A stretch of 64,000 bases of DNA, taken from the NCBI GenBank assembly GCA_002221725.1, contig NJFT01000111.1, positions 1 to 64,000 on the forward strand, in the 5' to 3' direction. The stretch's first letter is position 1; the number at the start of each line of letters is the position of its first letter. A program made the translations under genes and the position numbers. The notes under the pieces are model-generated. The model saw only the letters and a list, made by a program, of their open reading frames with translations, was not told the origin of the DNA and searched no databases. Shown one piece after another: positions 47,815 through 58,957 of this stretch. The DNA comes from Scedosporium boydii (lineage: Eukaryota; Ascomycota; Sordariomycetes; Microascales; Microascaceae).

Positions 47815-48808
47815 CTAATGCTCATACTCCATCCTCCCCTCCCCAATAACACCCCAAAACTCCTCCACAATCTCCCTCTGCCCACCCGGCGCCGCCCTCA
47901 CAGCAAGATACTTCCTCTCGTCCACGCCGGGCTCCCAAACCCCCGGGTTCCCACCAACCATCAACCCGCCCGCCTCCGTCAAAATACACCAACCCGCGCA
48001 AACATCCCAAGCATAGCACCCGCCCTCCCAATACATATCCAACTGGCCCGCCGCCACAGCCGCCAGATTCAAAGCCGCCGACCCCATCGACCTAAGCGAA
48101 TGCACCATACTCCCCCCCGTCTCCTTGCTCGCCGTCAATTTCCGAAACGTATCGGCCTTGACCTCAAAGTTGGGTCCGTCCCGCGCGGCGGGCCACTCCA
48201 CCGCCACGAGCGCAGTATCCAACCCCTTCAAGGGCGTCGGGTTCTTGGCCAGCGGTAGTCGGCGATCGATGGTGGAGCCGCCCGGGCGCGTCTGCATGAA
48301 GGCGCCTTGGCCCTTGATGGCCCAGTAGAGGATGTCGAGGAAGGGGTTGTAGATGACGCCGATGACGGGGACGCGGGAGACGGAGAGGCCGAGGGAGACG
48401 CAGGCGTGGGGGAAGGAGTGGACGAAGTTTGTTGTGCCGTCGATGGGGTCGACTATGAAGGTGGGTGCGTCGGTGACTTTGGTGCCGGGTTGCCAGGTTT
48501 CTTCGCCCATGAAGGAGATGTTTGGGTAGGCTTCACGAAGGGTCTTGGAGATGAAGTCTTCGACGGCTTTGTCGGTTTCGGTGACGATGTCGACGGCTGT
48601 TGGAGGGGGTGAGATTAGCAGGCAGAGCTTCAGAGAGAAGGGGGGGGTCTAAGCTTCAAATAGATCGTGGGCGGGTTTGGGCCTTACAGTTGAGCTTTGT
48701 ATCCGTTGCAAAGTCTTGCTTGAAATTGGCATCCAAAATCATACGACCAGCTACTCGAGCAATGTCTACGAGCTTGTCGCGAATGGCTTTGAGGTCGAGG
48801 TCCGACAT
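47815..48808 (-). CDS. Inositol monophosphatase family protein
   Basis: Mg-dependent, Li-sensitive phosphatase that hydrolyses myo-inositol 1-phosphate to inositol for phosphatidylinositol synthesis; cytosolic. Exons on the minus strand: 48808-48688 and 48596-47815 (300 aa); the 91-nt intron has donor GTAAGG and acceptor ACAG, and the join restores VDIVTETDKAVE. Metal-site motifs: GEET (71-74) and DPIDGTTNF (90-98). The second signature is YAWDVCAGWCILTEAGG, with Trp-Asp at about 237-238. Length is normal. The related fungal quinate-pathway proteins (QutG/qa-x) are an alternative, but no quinate genes lie nearby. Confidence 0.93.
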
Positions 48809-49612
48809 GGTGACGATGAGTTATAACAGGAACGGCCGAGAAAACAGCTATAGTGTCCAAGAATGGCGGTTGGGAAACAAGGTAAATTAAGCTACGAGAG
48901 CTTCCGCAGATGAATTGACGTAGTTAAATCTTCTCAATAAGGTTCTAAGCCCAATATAAATACGCGCCTACCGCAGAGTTGGCCGAGGGGGTTCCTCGAT
49001 GATCAAATCACAAAAGTTATAGTGGGGGCGGGGTTCGTTTAGTTGCTCCGCTAGCGTCCGGGTGCATTCGTCCGTGCATCCCGATCAGTCCGAGTTGGAC
49101 ATGCCCAGCCAGCGGATGCGCACGTCGGGGGCAGTGATTGGAGAAGAGGACGCTGTGAGGAAGCAAGCGCATGAGGTGCTGCATCTGCCAAGATTAGTTG
49201 AAATGTAGCCACCACCAAGTGAAAATAGCATCGCCTACTTCGTAGAATCGGCGCGATTCCGAGATTTGGAGAATATTGTTAATTTACCTTCATGAAGTTT
49301 ACATAAAATGAAATCAGGAAACATTGATTTGAACGCCGAGAAAAGAAAACCTCTCCCCCATAAACAAACCGTCAACCTCCCGATGAATCCCAAGCCGCCC
49401 TTTCCTTCAAAAGCCAAGTCGTACAGTGTCATGCCAGGCATCATACCGCCAATCCCGTGCTCTCCGTTGAAATCTCCTCATCCCCATTTCGCATCGAAAC
49501 ATACCATGTCCGTCATGACATCTCATCCATGCCCTCCCCTTTTCGACTTGCGTAGAAAGCGCATTCCATCAACCTCTTCTTCCTCCAAAAACCTCAGGCC
49601 CAACCCTCCTCC
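48809..49612. other. Intergenic region between phosphatase and membrane-protein genes
   Basis: Promoter side of the inositol monophosphatase gene and 3' flank of the next gene. One TACTTCGTA copy lies at 49236-49244. No gene is supported. Confidence 0.45.
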
Positions 49613-50382
49613 TTAGACATCCTCCCTAAACACCGACCTCCGATTATCAGTCGGACTGTCGTCATCCTTCTTCCCCTGTTTTCCCGCGCCCGTATCAATC
49701 GGCCTAGGACTCATCCTCCTCACGCTAATATTACTCGGCTCCGCATCATCGTCAAACGGATTCCTCTCCGCCGGCTGCCTTCCCCTCCTCTCCTCCTGCA
49801 CAGGCGTCCTCGCCGCCGGAGTCCTCGGGATGTTCATCTCGTATCCGCTATCGCCGAGATCATCACCCAGACGGTTTCCGCCGCTCGGAGCAGTGGTATT
49901 GGCGGCTCCTCCGCGGTAGCTGGTATTTCCTAGCTCCGCCTCCTCGTAGTACCCGTAGTCGTCGTGCACGCGCGAGTCCCACGCATCATCGGTATCGAAA
50001 CCGGAGCGCGCAGGGCCGCCCGAGGGCTCGTAGGCGCCGCGGGCCGTCCGGTTGTTTCGGTGCTTGAAGTCGCGGACGCGGTCGTTGAACCAGCCGACGA
50101 CGCCGCCTCGCGCGGGCCGGGCTTCGAAGGGGGAGTTGTTGGATTTCATGAAGGGTATGTAGGACGATAACGGGGGAGGCGGAAGCTATATATAAATGGG
50201 CTGTTAGAGATCGGATAAATAGAGTAAAGCGAATGCGAAGCGATGGGAGTTCGTGATGAAAAAGGAGCGACACTTACGCCGAGGCGCCTAGCGCGCAACT
50301 GAGTGAAGATGACCCATCCCGCTCCAGCGACGATGAGTATCACGATAATGGCGATGACTATGCCTCCTGCCGCATTCACCAT
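49613..50382 (-). CDS. Small single-pass membrane protein of unknown function
   Basis: Exons on the minus strand: 50382-50278 and 50185-49613 (225 aa); the 92-nt intron has donor GTAAGT and acceptor ATAG, and the phase is preserved. Residues 5-27 form one transmembrane helix (GGIVIAIIVILIVAGAGWVI) followed at once by RARR, so the remaining 190 residues are probably cytosolic by the positive-inside rule. The start of the tail, LGLPPPPLSSYIPF, and the segment GGVVGWFNDRVRDFKHRNNR look like constrained motifs. The rest is disordered and acidic, with Tyr-rich (DDYGYYEEAE) and Arg/Pro stretches and possible phosphosites near the end. No enzyme domain is seen. The overall plan resembles a protein conserved across filamentous ascomycetes, but I know no established function. 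Confidence 0.8.
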
Positions 50383-51410
50383 TTTGATTGATGTGGACCT
50401 CCGCGCTCGGCTCTCTCAGTTCGTGGTGTTGCTGTTGTCGTGTTTTTTTTTTGTTTCATGCGGTGATACGAGATTGAAATTGCTCAGATGATGGGCTCCT
50501 TGATCAGGTTGCCAGAAAACAGCCCCGCGAGCTCCGTGGGTTCCTCAATTCGGCAGGATCGCTTTTAATTATCGGGGAGAGTTCTTCGTAGCTTCGCCGT
50601 AGATATTTCACAAAAGTAAAATTTGACGGTCGGATAGACTTAAAGGCTCGGTCGAGATATCGATCGGTGTGGGAAGAGGAAGGTCAGATTGAGAGACACA
50701 AGTTTGGTTGCCTTGTCTAGCTTTTGTCGGGTTGTGCGTCGTTCGTTCGAGATGACGTTTACGTGCTGCTCTCTGGCTCCACAGTGGCTTCCCAGTTGGG
50801 CGGCGGTGTTTTTTGGGTGATCAATTTGATTCCTTGCCAGACGAGGCGGCCACTTTCAGTAAGTTGGAAACATCAAACAAGCCTAATTTAATTAATCAAG
50901 ACGACACGAAAGTGGTTAGATAAGCAAGCCACGGCCTCTCGCATCTCAAGCTTCAATCGTGATCAATTTTGGAACGCAGACTTGACTTACTCGTTCCCAC
51001 CAACCGGACATGTCCTTCTTTCATCGATGGTTTAGAGGCGCAGCTAGCATGTCTGCGTCCTCGCAGTATTAGCGTCTCTTGTTCCTTCGTCTTTTGAAGA
51101 GCTCCTCGCCCTCGGCTCTTAGCACAGTCGACTCAGCCTCAAGCGGCCACGCAGTCCAGCCAGGCGAAGCATCATTGAATTACTTTGAGCTTTCACTCTT
51201 TGGGCCTCAAACCCTCAAGCTCTTTTGATGTCTCGGATTCTCAACCGTTTCATTGCTCAAATGTACATTACTTGCGGCCGAATCGGAATGTCTTAACTAA
51301 CCGGAATGACCAGACATGCTATAAGACAGTGCAATCGTCCATATGCTCCCATGATGTCCTAGACGTTGAAAAAGAATAAAAAAAATCATTCGAATCTCTC
51401 GTCATTCCTC
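50383..51410. other. Intergenic region before the histidine phosphatase 3' end
   Basis: About 1 kb containing the promoter of the membrane-protein gene. Open frames are at most about 64 codons until the phosphatase gene. No gene is supported. Confidence 0.5.
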
Positions 51411-53100
51411 CTAATCGCTCATTCGGGTATCATTATCATCCAGGAAACACTGGTCCCAACGCCCTCCACCCCTCGCAAAACTCAACCCATCAATAAATTG
51501 ACCAAGCTTGCACCTCCCCAGCCCGTCCGCCTCACATCCTTGCAAAGGCACAATTCTATCATTCACAATGACTCTCACAAGCTCCTCCTTCCCCTTCCCC
51601 TCACACGCCATCTTCTCGACAAACATGCGCCCAGCAAAAGGAACCGTCCAGCTCGCCGCAAACCCGCCCGTCTTCCCCGGCGACGTCCTCTCCGACCTTG
51701 GCAGCGGTTCGGTAAGGTTATACAGACCCAGGGCGGCGTAGATGGAGAGCATGGTATTGTCGTGGCTGAAGTCTGCGTACAGCGCCCGGTCGAGCGGGAA
51801 GGTGTCAGGCGAACCCGTGAGCGTCGAGTTCGTCGACGTGTGGTCATCGACAGGGCGGCGCGTGAGGCGGGAGATGAGCTCGTTTACGAAGCCGACGCCT
51901 TGGGTGGGGCCCAGGGGGTTACCGTTGGCGTAGCCGTAGTATTTTCCGAGGGATTGGTAGTAGTCGTAGCTTTTCCACTCGTCGTGGGTGAAGAGGTGGC
52001 AGAAGTTGGAAACGTTGGTTTGCGGGTTAGGGTTGGCCACGGTGTAGAAGGGGCAGAGGTCCATTATGTTGATGGCGTCGTCCCGGGTCAGGGCAAGGTC
52101 TCCTCCGAGGTTATCGTGGAGTCTTTGGATGATGGGCGGGGTGAATTTGTCGGCGAAGGCGTTTCGGGCATGGCTGCCGACCTGGCTCTCGGGTCCTTCC
52201 TCGAACTGGGAGCAGCCACCGTGGTCGAGGGTGTTGTTGAAGCCGTGCGTCTCGGGGACGATCAGGATCGAGCCCAAGTATTCTTCCTCGTCGGGCACGG
52301 GGCCTCCGTCGCCGGCCACCAGCTCCCCGTAGAACCCATGGGCCCAGTTTTCCGCCGAGTCAATGACGCGCTCCTGGCCCGACGCTCTTATAAACGGCAA
52401 ATTCTCGACAAAAGCCAAATGTCCGTACCTCTGCGCAACCTGGCGGCCCTGGTCGAGCATCTGTTCGATGCCAAAGGCCGTGAGCTGGTCGGCGCCGAGG
52501 GTATACTCCAAGTCCTTGAGAAACTCGTATCCCTTGCCGAACTTTGTCGCGCCCTTCTGGATCCTGGCAAGGGTGGCGTTGTAGACCCGAGTTTTGTAGA
52601 GGGTGGGATCCCGCGCACCGTGTCTTGAGAGGACTTGGGCGAAGGTGATGGTGCATCCCTCGGGCACGGCAGGGTCTATCTCTGAGGGGACGGGGAAGTA
52701 AGGGGAGTATTGGCCCCAGAGCTTGGTTGACACTTTTTGAGGTTGTGATGCATAATCGAATCTTTGAGCGAAGTTAGCGCGAACCCTCTTGGGGGGATAG
52801 AAGACTAAGGTCAGGGTCCCCCAGTATACAGGGTTGTAAAGTTTCGACGGGCAATAATACTCACCCCAAGCCCGAAGTAAGTATCATATAGGCGACCAAA
52901 GCTGCCGCCAAAGTCAAAGTCGCGATTCTTAATAACCGCCTATTCCGGGCTCCCCAGGGCGTGTCGCGAGGCGCATCATCGTCCGCTATATCGACGGTGG
53001 ATGAGGCGGTATCGAGCGTCGCATACTGGGGACCAGACGAGAAACCGGGGATTCTCGCCTTGATGTCGGCCACGACACCAGAGAGGCTCATCTTTGGCAT
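51411..53100 (-). CDS. Membrane-anchored histidine acid phosphatase, phytase-like
   Basis: Two-step phosphomonoesterase of the branch-2 histidine phosphatase family (3-phytase/acid phosphatase). Exons on the minus strand: 53100-52865 and 52761-51411 (528 aa); the intron has donor GTGAGT and acceptor AAAG. The catalytic loop SRHGARDP has its nucleophilic His at about 126, and the proton-donor pair is His-Asp at about 412-413 in ADFSHDN. LWGQYSPYF before the loop and the paired Cys positions match phytases. Unlike the usual secreted enzymes, exon 1 encodes a 55-residue hydrophilic N-terminus, then a single hydrophobic helix (about 56-75, LLRIATLTLAAALVAYMILT) with no cleavable-signal layout. 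This suggests a type II membrane protein with its catalytic domain outside or in the vacuole/ER lumen. Several N-x-S/T sites are present. Substrate is not predictable. Confidence 0.9.
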
Positions 53101-54278
53101 ATTTCCCCCTTACTGCTTAGATACCAGGGAGTGTAGGAAGATGGGTTTCCGTTGTGTTTTCCATGAGGAACGGGGAAACCATCCAGGTTGTCGATTCTGT
53201 GTGATGGGTGCGTTGTTGAGGCGGTGTGACGGAAAGTCTACTTCGTACAGGGAGACTTTTCCCCCGTGATGAATCAAATCGACCAAGTGCAAATGCAAGT
53301 CCGCGTGCCAGACCAAGTGTCAGGCAGGTTGGGCTTTCCTTTCTGAAACCCAAGTCCAAATCTTGATCCCTGCCCCGTTTCGTTTCTCGAAACAATTGCA
53401 GCCAGAGCGCACTCACTTTCAAGAGACAAACCGCCACCAATTTCCAGCACCCGAAAAGGAATCGAAAAAGAACGATACAAAGAAAGGAGTAAAGAAGAAA
53501 GAAAGAAAAAGGAAATGTTCAGCAAGACATTGTTCCACCCTCCCGGATCCTCAAATCCGGGGTTGTTTGGGCATATGACACCTCCTTGACGTCTCTGGCC
53601 TATCAAGTTTCGCGGACGAACCACCCCTCGCTTCCACCCGTTTTGTCTGGTTCATGTACGAAGAGGACCTTCTTGAATGCCGACGCCAATGTTTGACATG
53701 AAGATTAAGTTACATCACTGAATCGACCCGTTGCTATTTTAAAACTAGGCCATTTTGGGGAGGAGACGTGGAGAGATGACGATGATTTACTAGATAGAGT
53801 TCACGAGAAACTGCGCTCAAATAGCGGTGAGCTCGGTCAACGGTCAACAGTCAACCAGAGAACCATTCCGAACCAATTCATCCATTGATTTTCCCTCCAA
53901 GTTTTACAGATGAAAATATGCTATTATGTATATGAAAAGGACAAATAAAAGGGAAACATAGAAAAAGCCGACCGGATATCCATCCTCCCATCTATCAAAT
54001 TTCCTTTCCCTTTCGAAACTCCCGTTTTTGTCCTTCTATCCAACAGTATATCAGAGGAAATATCCCATCCATCCAGGGACCAAAATGAAGAAAAAAGACA
54101 TCGAAAGCTCATAGCACCCCGCGACCCAGTTGCGAGGGCCTAGAGACTATCTGGATATATCCCCCATACCAAGGACAATATGCAAAAGGATAAGAAAAAA
54201 AAGGGAACAACAAATCAAAGACAAAAGAAAGGGCAAAATGGTATCAGTATCATGACCGTAAAACAGATCTAAACCCAG
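53101..54278. other. Intergenic region between phosphatase and proline-rich protein genes
   Basis: Upstream of the phosphatase gene; one TACTTCGTA copy lies at 53239-53247. The right half is A/G-rich and may be 3' untranslated region of the next minus-strand gene. A 116-codon minus frame (53624-53274) has no recognisable features. No gene is supported. Confidence 0.45.
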
Positions 54279-56030
54279 TTAGAACGCAACCCCAACAACA
54301 GTCGCCGTCGAAGCCGAACCCGCCGTCCCACTCGACGCTTGACTCCTTCCACCTCCAAACGTAGCCATGCGATCCAGCCGCTGCTGCTCCGGAATACTCA
54401 ACGCGCCAGCACCACCAGCAACACCATTCTGCACATCCCCTCCGCGCCCCATCACCACCCCGGGGCTCTGGCAAGGCGAAAGCGTGGTCCCCATCGTCTC
54501 CTCCTCCTCAGACGCCCACGTCGTCACCGTCGAAACACTATCCCCGCTCATCCGCCTCCCCGTCCCCGGCGGACTAACGCACTGATAGAACCCGTCGGCG
54601 TCGCGCACGGGACGCGGGGCGTTGGTGATGGAGTCGACGCTGAGGCCTCGTTCGTGCGGGAAGAGCCAGGTCGAGACGCGCGAGAAGGATTTCTTCTTGC
54701 GGAGCGGGGGGCGGAGGACGAGGGGGAGGGGGGGTTGGAGGGGGCGGTCGGAGGCGCGGGAGCGTGGTGGGGTTGGGGGTGCTTGGAAGGGGATGATATG
54801 GAGGGGTGCTGGGGCAAGTTCGGAGAATTGGAAGGGGGTGGTGGATTGAGGGGGAGGTGGGAAGCGGGTTGGCGTCGGAGCGGCGAAGGGCGAAGGGTTG
54901 GGGAGGGTGGTGGTGGAGTGGTTGAGCTCGGGGTTGAGGCGTTCGGCGAAGGAGGGTGCTAACGGGGGGAGAGCGGGGATGGCGGGGACGGACTCGGCGC
55001 CTGAAGATGAAGTTAGCACGGCGGGCGGGAGGGGGAGATGAAAACAGCCGGGAAAAAAGCAAAAAGGAACGTTTTCGGAAAACGTACTAGCGAGAATCTG
55101 CGTCCTCATGGAATGAGCCGTCGACGGCCGACTCCCAAGGTAAATGCTCTGCCTCTCAATAACATCCTCAATCATCTCCTGCAACCGATCCCTCTCAAGC
55201 ATCGCCTCAGCAATGCGCTCCTTGAGGTGATCCACCTCGGGCGCCGTATAAGCCCTCGCTCTCGACTTGGGCGGAACGGCAGGCGGCGGAGGCGACGGCG
55301 ACGACAACGACGGGGAGTATCTCTCGCCCATCTGTGGTGACCCTTGCTTCGGCGTGCTCGCCTGCGACGAAGAACCGTCCACTCCTCCTACCCGCCTGCG
55401 GGGGACGTGGAAGGAGAGGTTCGACCTGCTCCGCTTGAGGACGTACCCTTCGCCTTCCCAAGGCGCGTCCCTGAGCCAAGCCGCCGGCGGTGGCGTGACG
55501 ACCCTGTCGTCGGACTCGAAGTAGGGTAAGATCGGAGAGAGCTCGGTGGTGTTCGCGCCGAGCTGGAGGGGTTGGAAGGGAGAATCCAGTCGTCGCGGGT
55601 CCCGGAACTGCCGGTCCTCTTCCTGTCGCGGGATGCCTACGTTGACTCCCTCATGGTGCGAAGTAGTAGTAAACGGGTCGGAGAACTGGTAGGAATGGAA
55701 ATATACATGGCGGAAGTTGGTAGGGGAAGAGATTCGCAACCTGTGCGACCGCGGGGGCCTTTGCGGCAGGAAGGAGAGGTTTCTCGCGGAGAAGCCTCGG
55801 AGGGTGGACGTGAAGCCTTTGCGGGCGGGCGGCTTCTCGGTCGGGGAGCTGAGGGTTTCTTTGGTGTAGGGGTTGAAGGGATCGTCTACTCCTTCGAGGT
55901 AGGGCGGCGCTTGCGCCGTGATGGGCTCTTCCTCTTTTGTCGGTGCGAGGACCGGGGAGTCGGCTGCTACGGGTGTTAGATGCGGATTTCTCTTTTTGAG
56001 CTTTCTTCCCATTTTTATAAGAATTCCCAT
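54279..56030 (-). CDS. Proline/serine-rich protein with short coiled coil, unknown function
   Basis: No family recognised. Exons on the minus strand: 56030-55088 and 55000-54279 (554 aa). The 87-nt intron is a multiple of three and stays open if retained, but it has a GTACGT donor, a GCTAAC branch point 18 nt before TTCAG, and Phe/Pro-rich translation unlike its flanks, so it is treated as an intron. The start chosen is MGILIKMGRKLKK; the frame extends to 56120, but those 30 residues are a hydrophobic translation of an A/T-rich leader, and a Met at 56012 is also possible. Most of the protein is disordered, rich in Pro, Ser and Arg. One amphipathic helix, probably a coiled coil, spans about 266-298 (HLKERIAEAMLERDRLQEM). 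A basic KKKSFSRVS patch follows later. A scaffold or signalling-adaptor role is only a guess. Confidence 0.72.
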   Translation of the reverse strand: MGILIKMGRKLKKRNPHLTPVAADSPVLAPTKEEEPITAQAPPYLEGVDDPFNPYTKETLSSPTEKPPARKGFTSTLRGFSARNLSFLPQRPPRSHRLRISSPTNFRHVYFHSYQFSDPFTTTSHHEGVNVGIPRQEEDRQFRDPRRLDSPFQPLQLGANTTELSPILPYFESDDRVVTPPPAAWLRDAPWEGEGYVLKRSRSNLSFHVPRRRVGGVDGSSSQASTPKQGSPQMGERYSPSLSSPSPPPPAVPPKSRARAYTAPEVDHLKERIAEAMLERDRLQEMIEDVIERQSIYLGSRPSTAHSMRTQILASTFSENVPFCFFPGCFHLPLPPAVLTSSSGAESVPAIPALPPLAPSFAERLNPELNHSTTTLPNPSPFAAPTPTRFPPPPQSTTPFQFSELAPAPLHIIPFQAPPTPPRSRASDRPLQPPLPLVLRPPLRKKKSFSRVSTWLFPHERGLSVDSITNAPRPVRDADGFYQCVSPPGTGRRMSGDSVSTVTTWASEEEETMGTTLSPCQSPGVVMGRGGDVQNGVAGGAGALSIPEQQRLDRMATFGGGRSQASSGTAGSASTATVVGVAF

Positions 56031-57906
56031 TTTGTTATAATGGGTGTTGAGAAAAAATAAGGTAAGAAGGGAGAAGGGAAGAGGAAAAGGAAAAAAAAAA
56101 ATAAAAATAAAAATGTTCAATCAACATCTATATAAACGACGTACTCTGGTGAGATCGGTGGCTATAACATGATGTCAAGAGCGAGCAACACTGAGAGATG
56201 GAACTAGCCCAAGTTGCGCAGAGATCGGAAAATGCACCATTCATGCCCTTCATACTGTGCCGAGGTCGAATAAATTATATCGTCATACCAAAAAAGAGAT
56301 CCGAACTCAGTTTCTCCTGTGAAGGCAAATACAAAGAAGCGAAAGAATGTATAATAGATCTCCGACGGGGACCACGGATCTGGAATACTAATCGGCGTGC
56401 CAATAAGGAATGGGCGGGATAAAGAGAGAGAGGGTGAAGAGAGGGAGGGATGGGCGGAGGGAAGAATGAAGATTGGGGTATTAGACGAATAAGACGACCA
56501 GCGGTATAGTGGGAGGGGGAAGAAAGAAAAGAAAGGAAGTAGAAGGCAAAGGGGAGGTAAGAAGGGGTGGGAGCAAATGAGAAAATATCAAAGAAGAGGG
56601 TGTATTGAATCTTTATGAAAAGATGTACTTGTAGCTAATAAGAACGAAGGACAACGAGCGAGAGCGAGAGCGTAACGAAACAAGAAAAGCGAGAAATGAA
56701 TGAGAGGGAACATTAACACAAAGGACAAAGGACAAAAGACAAAAGAGGACAAGAGAGGCCAGGCCAGGCCCGAATATGCTTTGCATCAAAATTAAAGGTA
56801 CCCGGTATCGAACAGATGACCTCACTCGAGCAACACATCGTTTTCCTTTCGGGAAACTTGGAGGGGGTGCGGCGTTTCCATCGCCTCGAGGAAACCTTGG
56901 ACCCTGTGGCTCTCTCGCTCTCCCCATTCCCTCCCCATTCTCTCAGACTACGACGGATTCGGGAAATGAACTACTGCTCTGCTACGTCCCGGCATGCAGG
57001 TGCACCAATACTACGAAAGAGAAAAAAAAAATCTACGAGAGTTGAGAGTTCGGTGCCCCATCACACGCATTCCTTTGGCGGGCAGCCGACGACGGGGAAC
57101 CAGTCGATGGTCGTAGAACGACGTGAAGCTCCGATTTTGATAGGATGTGGCGCGCCGGGCGGACCAGTGGGCGCTTAGGATTCGATGGGTGTGTGCGGTC
57201 GGGTTGGATCCACGCCTCGACCAGCGCTCCGGATTCGTCGGAACGGTTTTTGTGCATGGGGGCGTGTGGATTTTGTCGTGAATGGGGAATAAAAACAAAA
57301 AGAGAGAGGATAGGGATCGAGAGGGGAACAAGAGACTGGAAAGGAAACAAGGGCGTTCTAGTGGATCTGTAAGACGAAGAGACTTCGCGGAACGAGTCGA
57401 TGGGGAGGGGTGTGGTAGATGCGAAAGGATGGGACATGGGCTTGGCCCTTTTTTGATCTTTCTCTCTTGGTGCTTCTGAGGCCTACGAAGTCGGCCGGAG
57501 TCGATTCGGCTGCCGACTGCACCTTGCCACAGGAGCCTGCGAGGAGTGGCTGATCTGAGCCCCGGATTGGACGAAGCCTTGCGAGAATTGGGTGTGGACA
57601 AGTGAAACATGACAAACCACAATTTAGGGTTTTGATGCCGGAGTCCATCAATGATCTTTTCCTGTCTGCGGTCTTCCTTGCTTTCGCTGTTTCTTTCGCG
57701 TGCGAGGGTCGAGGTGCTGCCATTGTTTGCTTCAGGCTTAGATCGAGTCGAGTCTAGAACGAGGGGAAAAACGAGAACTGCCATTGTCCTTTCGCCCCCT
57801 TCCTCGTCCTCAGTATTGCCTCAAAAGAGTTCAAAGTGTAATTTCTCAAAGTGGTAATACTGAGTCTGTTGCGTTGCACTGGTCTTGCATGGGAAACTAT
57901 CTGCTA

Positions 57907-57958
57907 TAGCTCAGCGACAGGCTGGCATTGCACCAAGCCAAAGAGAAGTTCGAATCCC
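57907..57958 (+). other. tRNA-like fragment with A box and B box
   Basis: TAGCTCAGCGACAGG (57907-57921) resembles a tRNA D arm/A box, and AGTTCGAATCCC (57947-57958) a T arm/B box, in the right order and about 40 nt apart; TCTTTT follows. Neither an acceptor stem nor a T stem pairs, so this is a relic or an isolated TFIIIC-type site, not a tRNA gene. Confidence 0.35.
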
Positions 57959-58933
57959 ATTGCGTCTTTTCCCATCCCTGGACACCGTGGGTCTCTCCCG
58001 CTCCCCCACAACCTAATGCTCAATGACATGTTTGCCTGTGAACGGCCGAGCGAAGGAGTAGAAAGCACAGGAAAAATCATCTGGAGACCCGATCTTCGAA
58101 CGAATCGCGGTTACCCAACTATTTTCAGGTTCCTTCGGTCCGTTGTTGTTTGGTAGGGCAGGGGACCACGTGGAGGGACGGGAAGCAAAGCCTGCGGACG
58201 AATAAATGTTATGGTTCCCCTTATTTATTTATTTTTTTTCTTCTTCGTCGCGTTTTCCGGCGGCGAGGAGTTTCGTGATGCTGCTCTTGATGCTATTCGC
58301 TCGTCTTGGTGGTGGTACAGACAACACCTCAGCGCTGTGCTTCGCTTCGTGGTCGTGAGATTTGATGGTGATGAAATCTGGAAAATAGGGGCGATTCGTA
58401 AAACACAGCCAGGCTAGCAGCCGGTGTTCAGCAACACAAGCCTCATCACGGGTTACGATTGATATTTCACTGACTCAGTCAAGAATCATTGATCTCTCAA
58501 AAGTTCTGGTCTAATTCTGGTTCCCTCCAAGTCCCCTCCTCCCAAGACAAACGTTCTCCTCCGGTCCTCCGCCTTGCATTTCCACCCCAAAAGTGTCATT
58601 CAAACTACGTAACACCTTCAAATATTTGGCTCACTTTTCGTCAAATGTCTCAGATCACTACTAATAATAATATCCAAACCGCCCAACGACGAAGCATCTT
58701 CCACCCTTTTCACCCCATCACATGGGGCCGGCCTCGTACTTCGAGCGCCCGCCATCCATTGACAAGCCGAGGAATTAATTCTCCCGAAAAAGCAAGGAAG
58801 AGAGACCAAGCCACCTACTAGCGGGTGACGTGCGGAAAGGCATGTTGGACATGGCGATTGGCTTGACCCGAACTTTTGGGAATGGGGCTGGGCGAAGTTG
58901 GGCTTAACCCCCTCCCGATCATGGTGGGTGGAA

Positions 58934-58957
58934 GGACTGGGACTGGGACTGGGACTG
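58934..58957. repeat. Four tandem copies of GGACTG
   Basis: Perfect hexamer tandem array of 24 nt in non-coding DNA. It gives a Ser-Pro repeat in the minus-strand shadow frame. Confidence 0.8.

Noticed and set aside
51366..52628. 420-codon plus-strand open frame opposite the histidine phosphatase
   Set aside because: Antisense of a GC-biased coding exon with firm catalytic motifs on the minus strand; Val/Gly/Arg-biased translation.
57011..57784. 257-codon minus-strand frame
   Set aside because: Low-complexity Ser/Arg/Pro translation without motifs; no neighbouring exon that would extend it sensibly.
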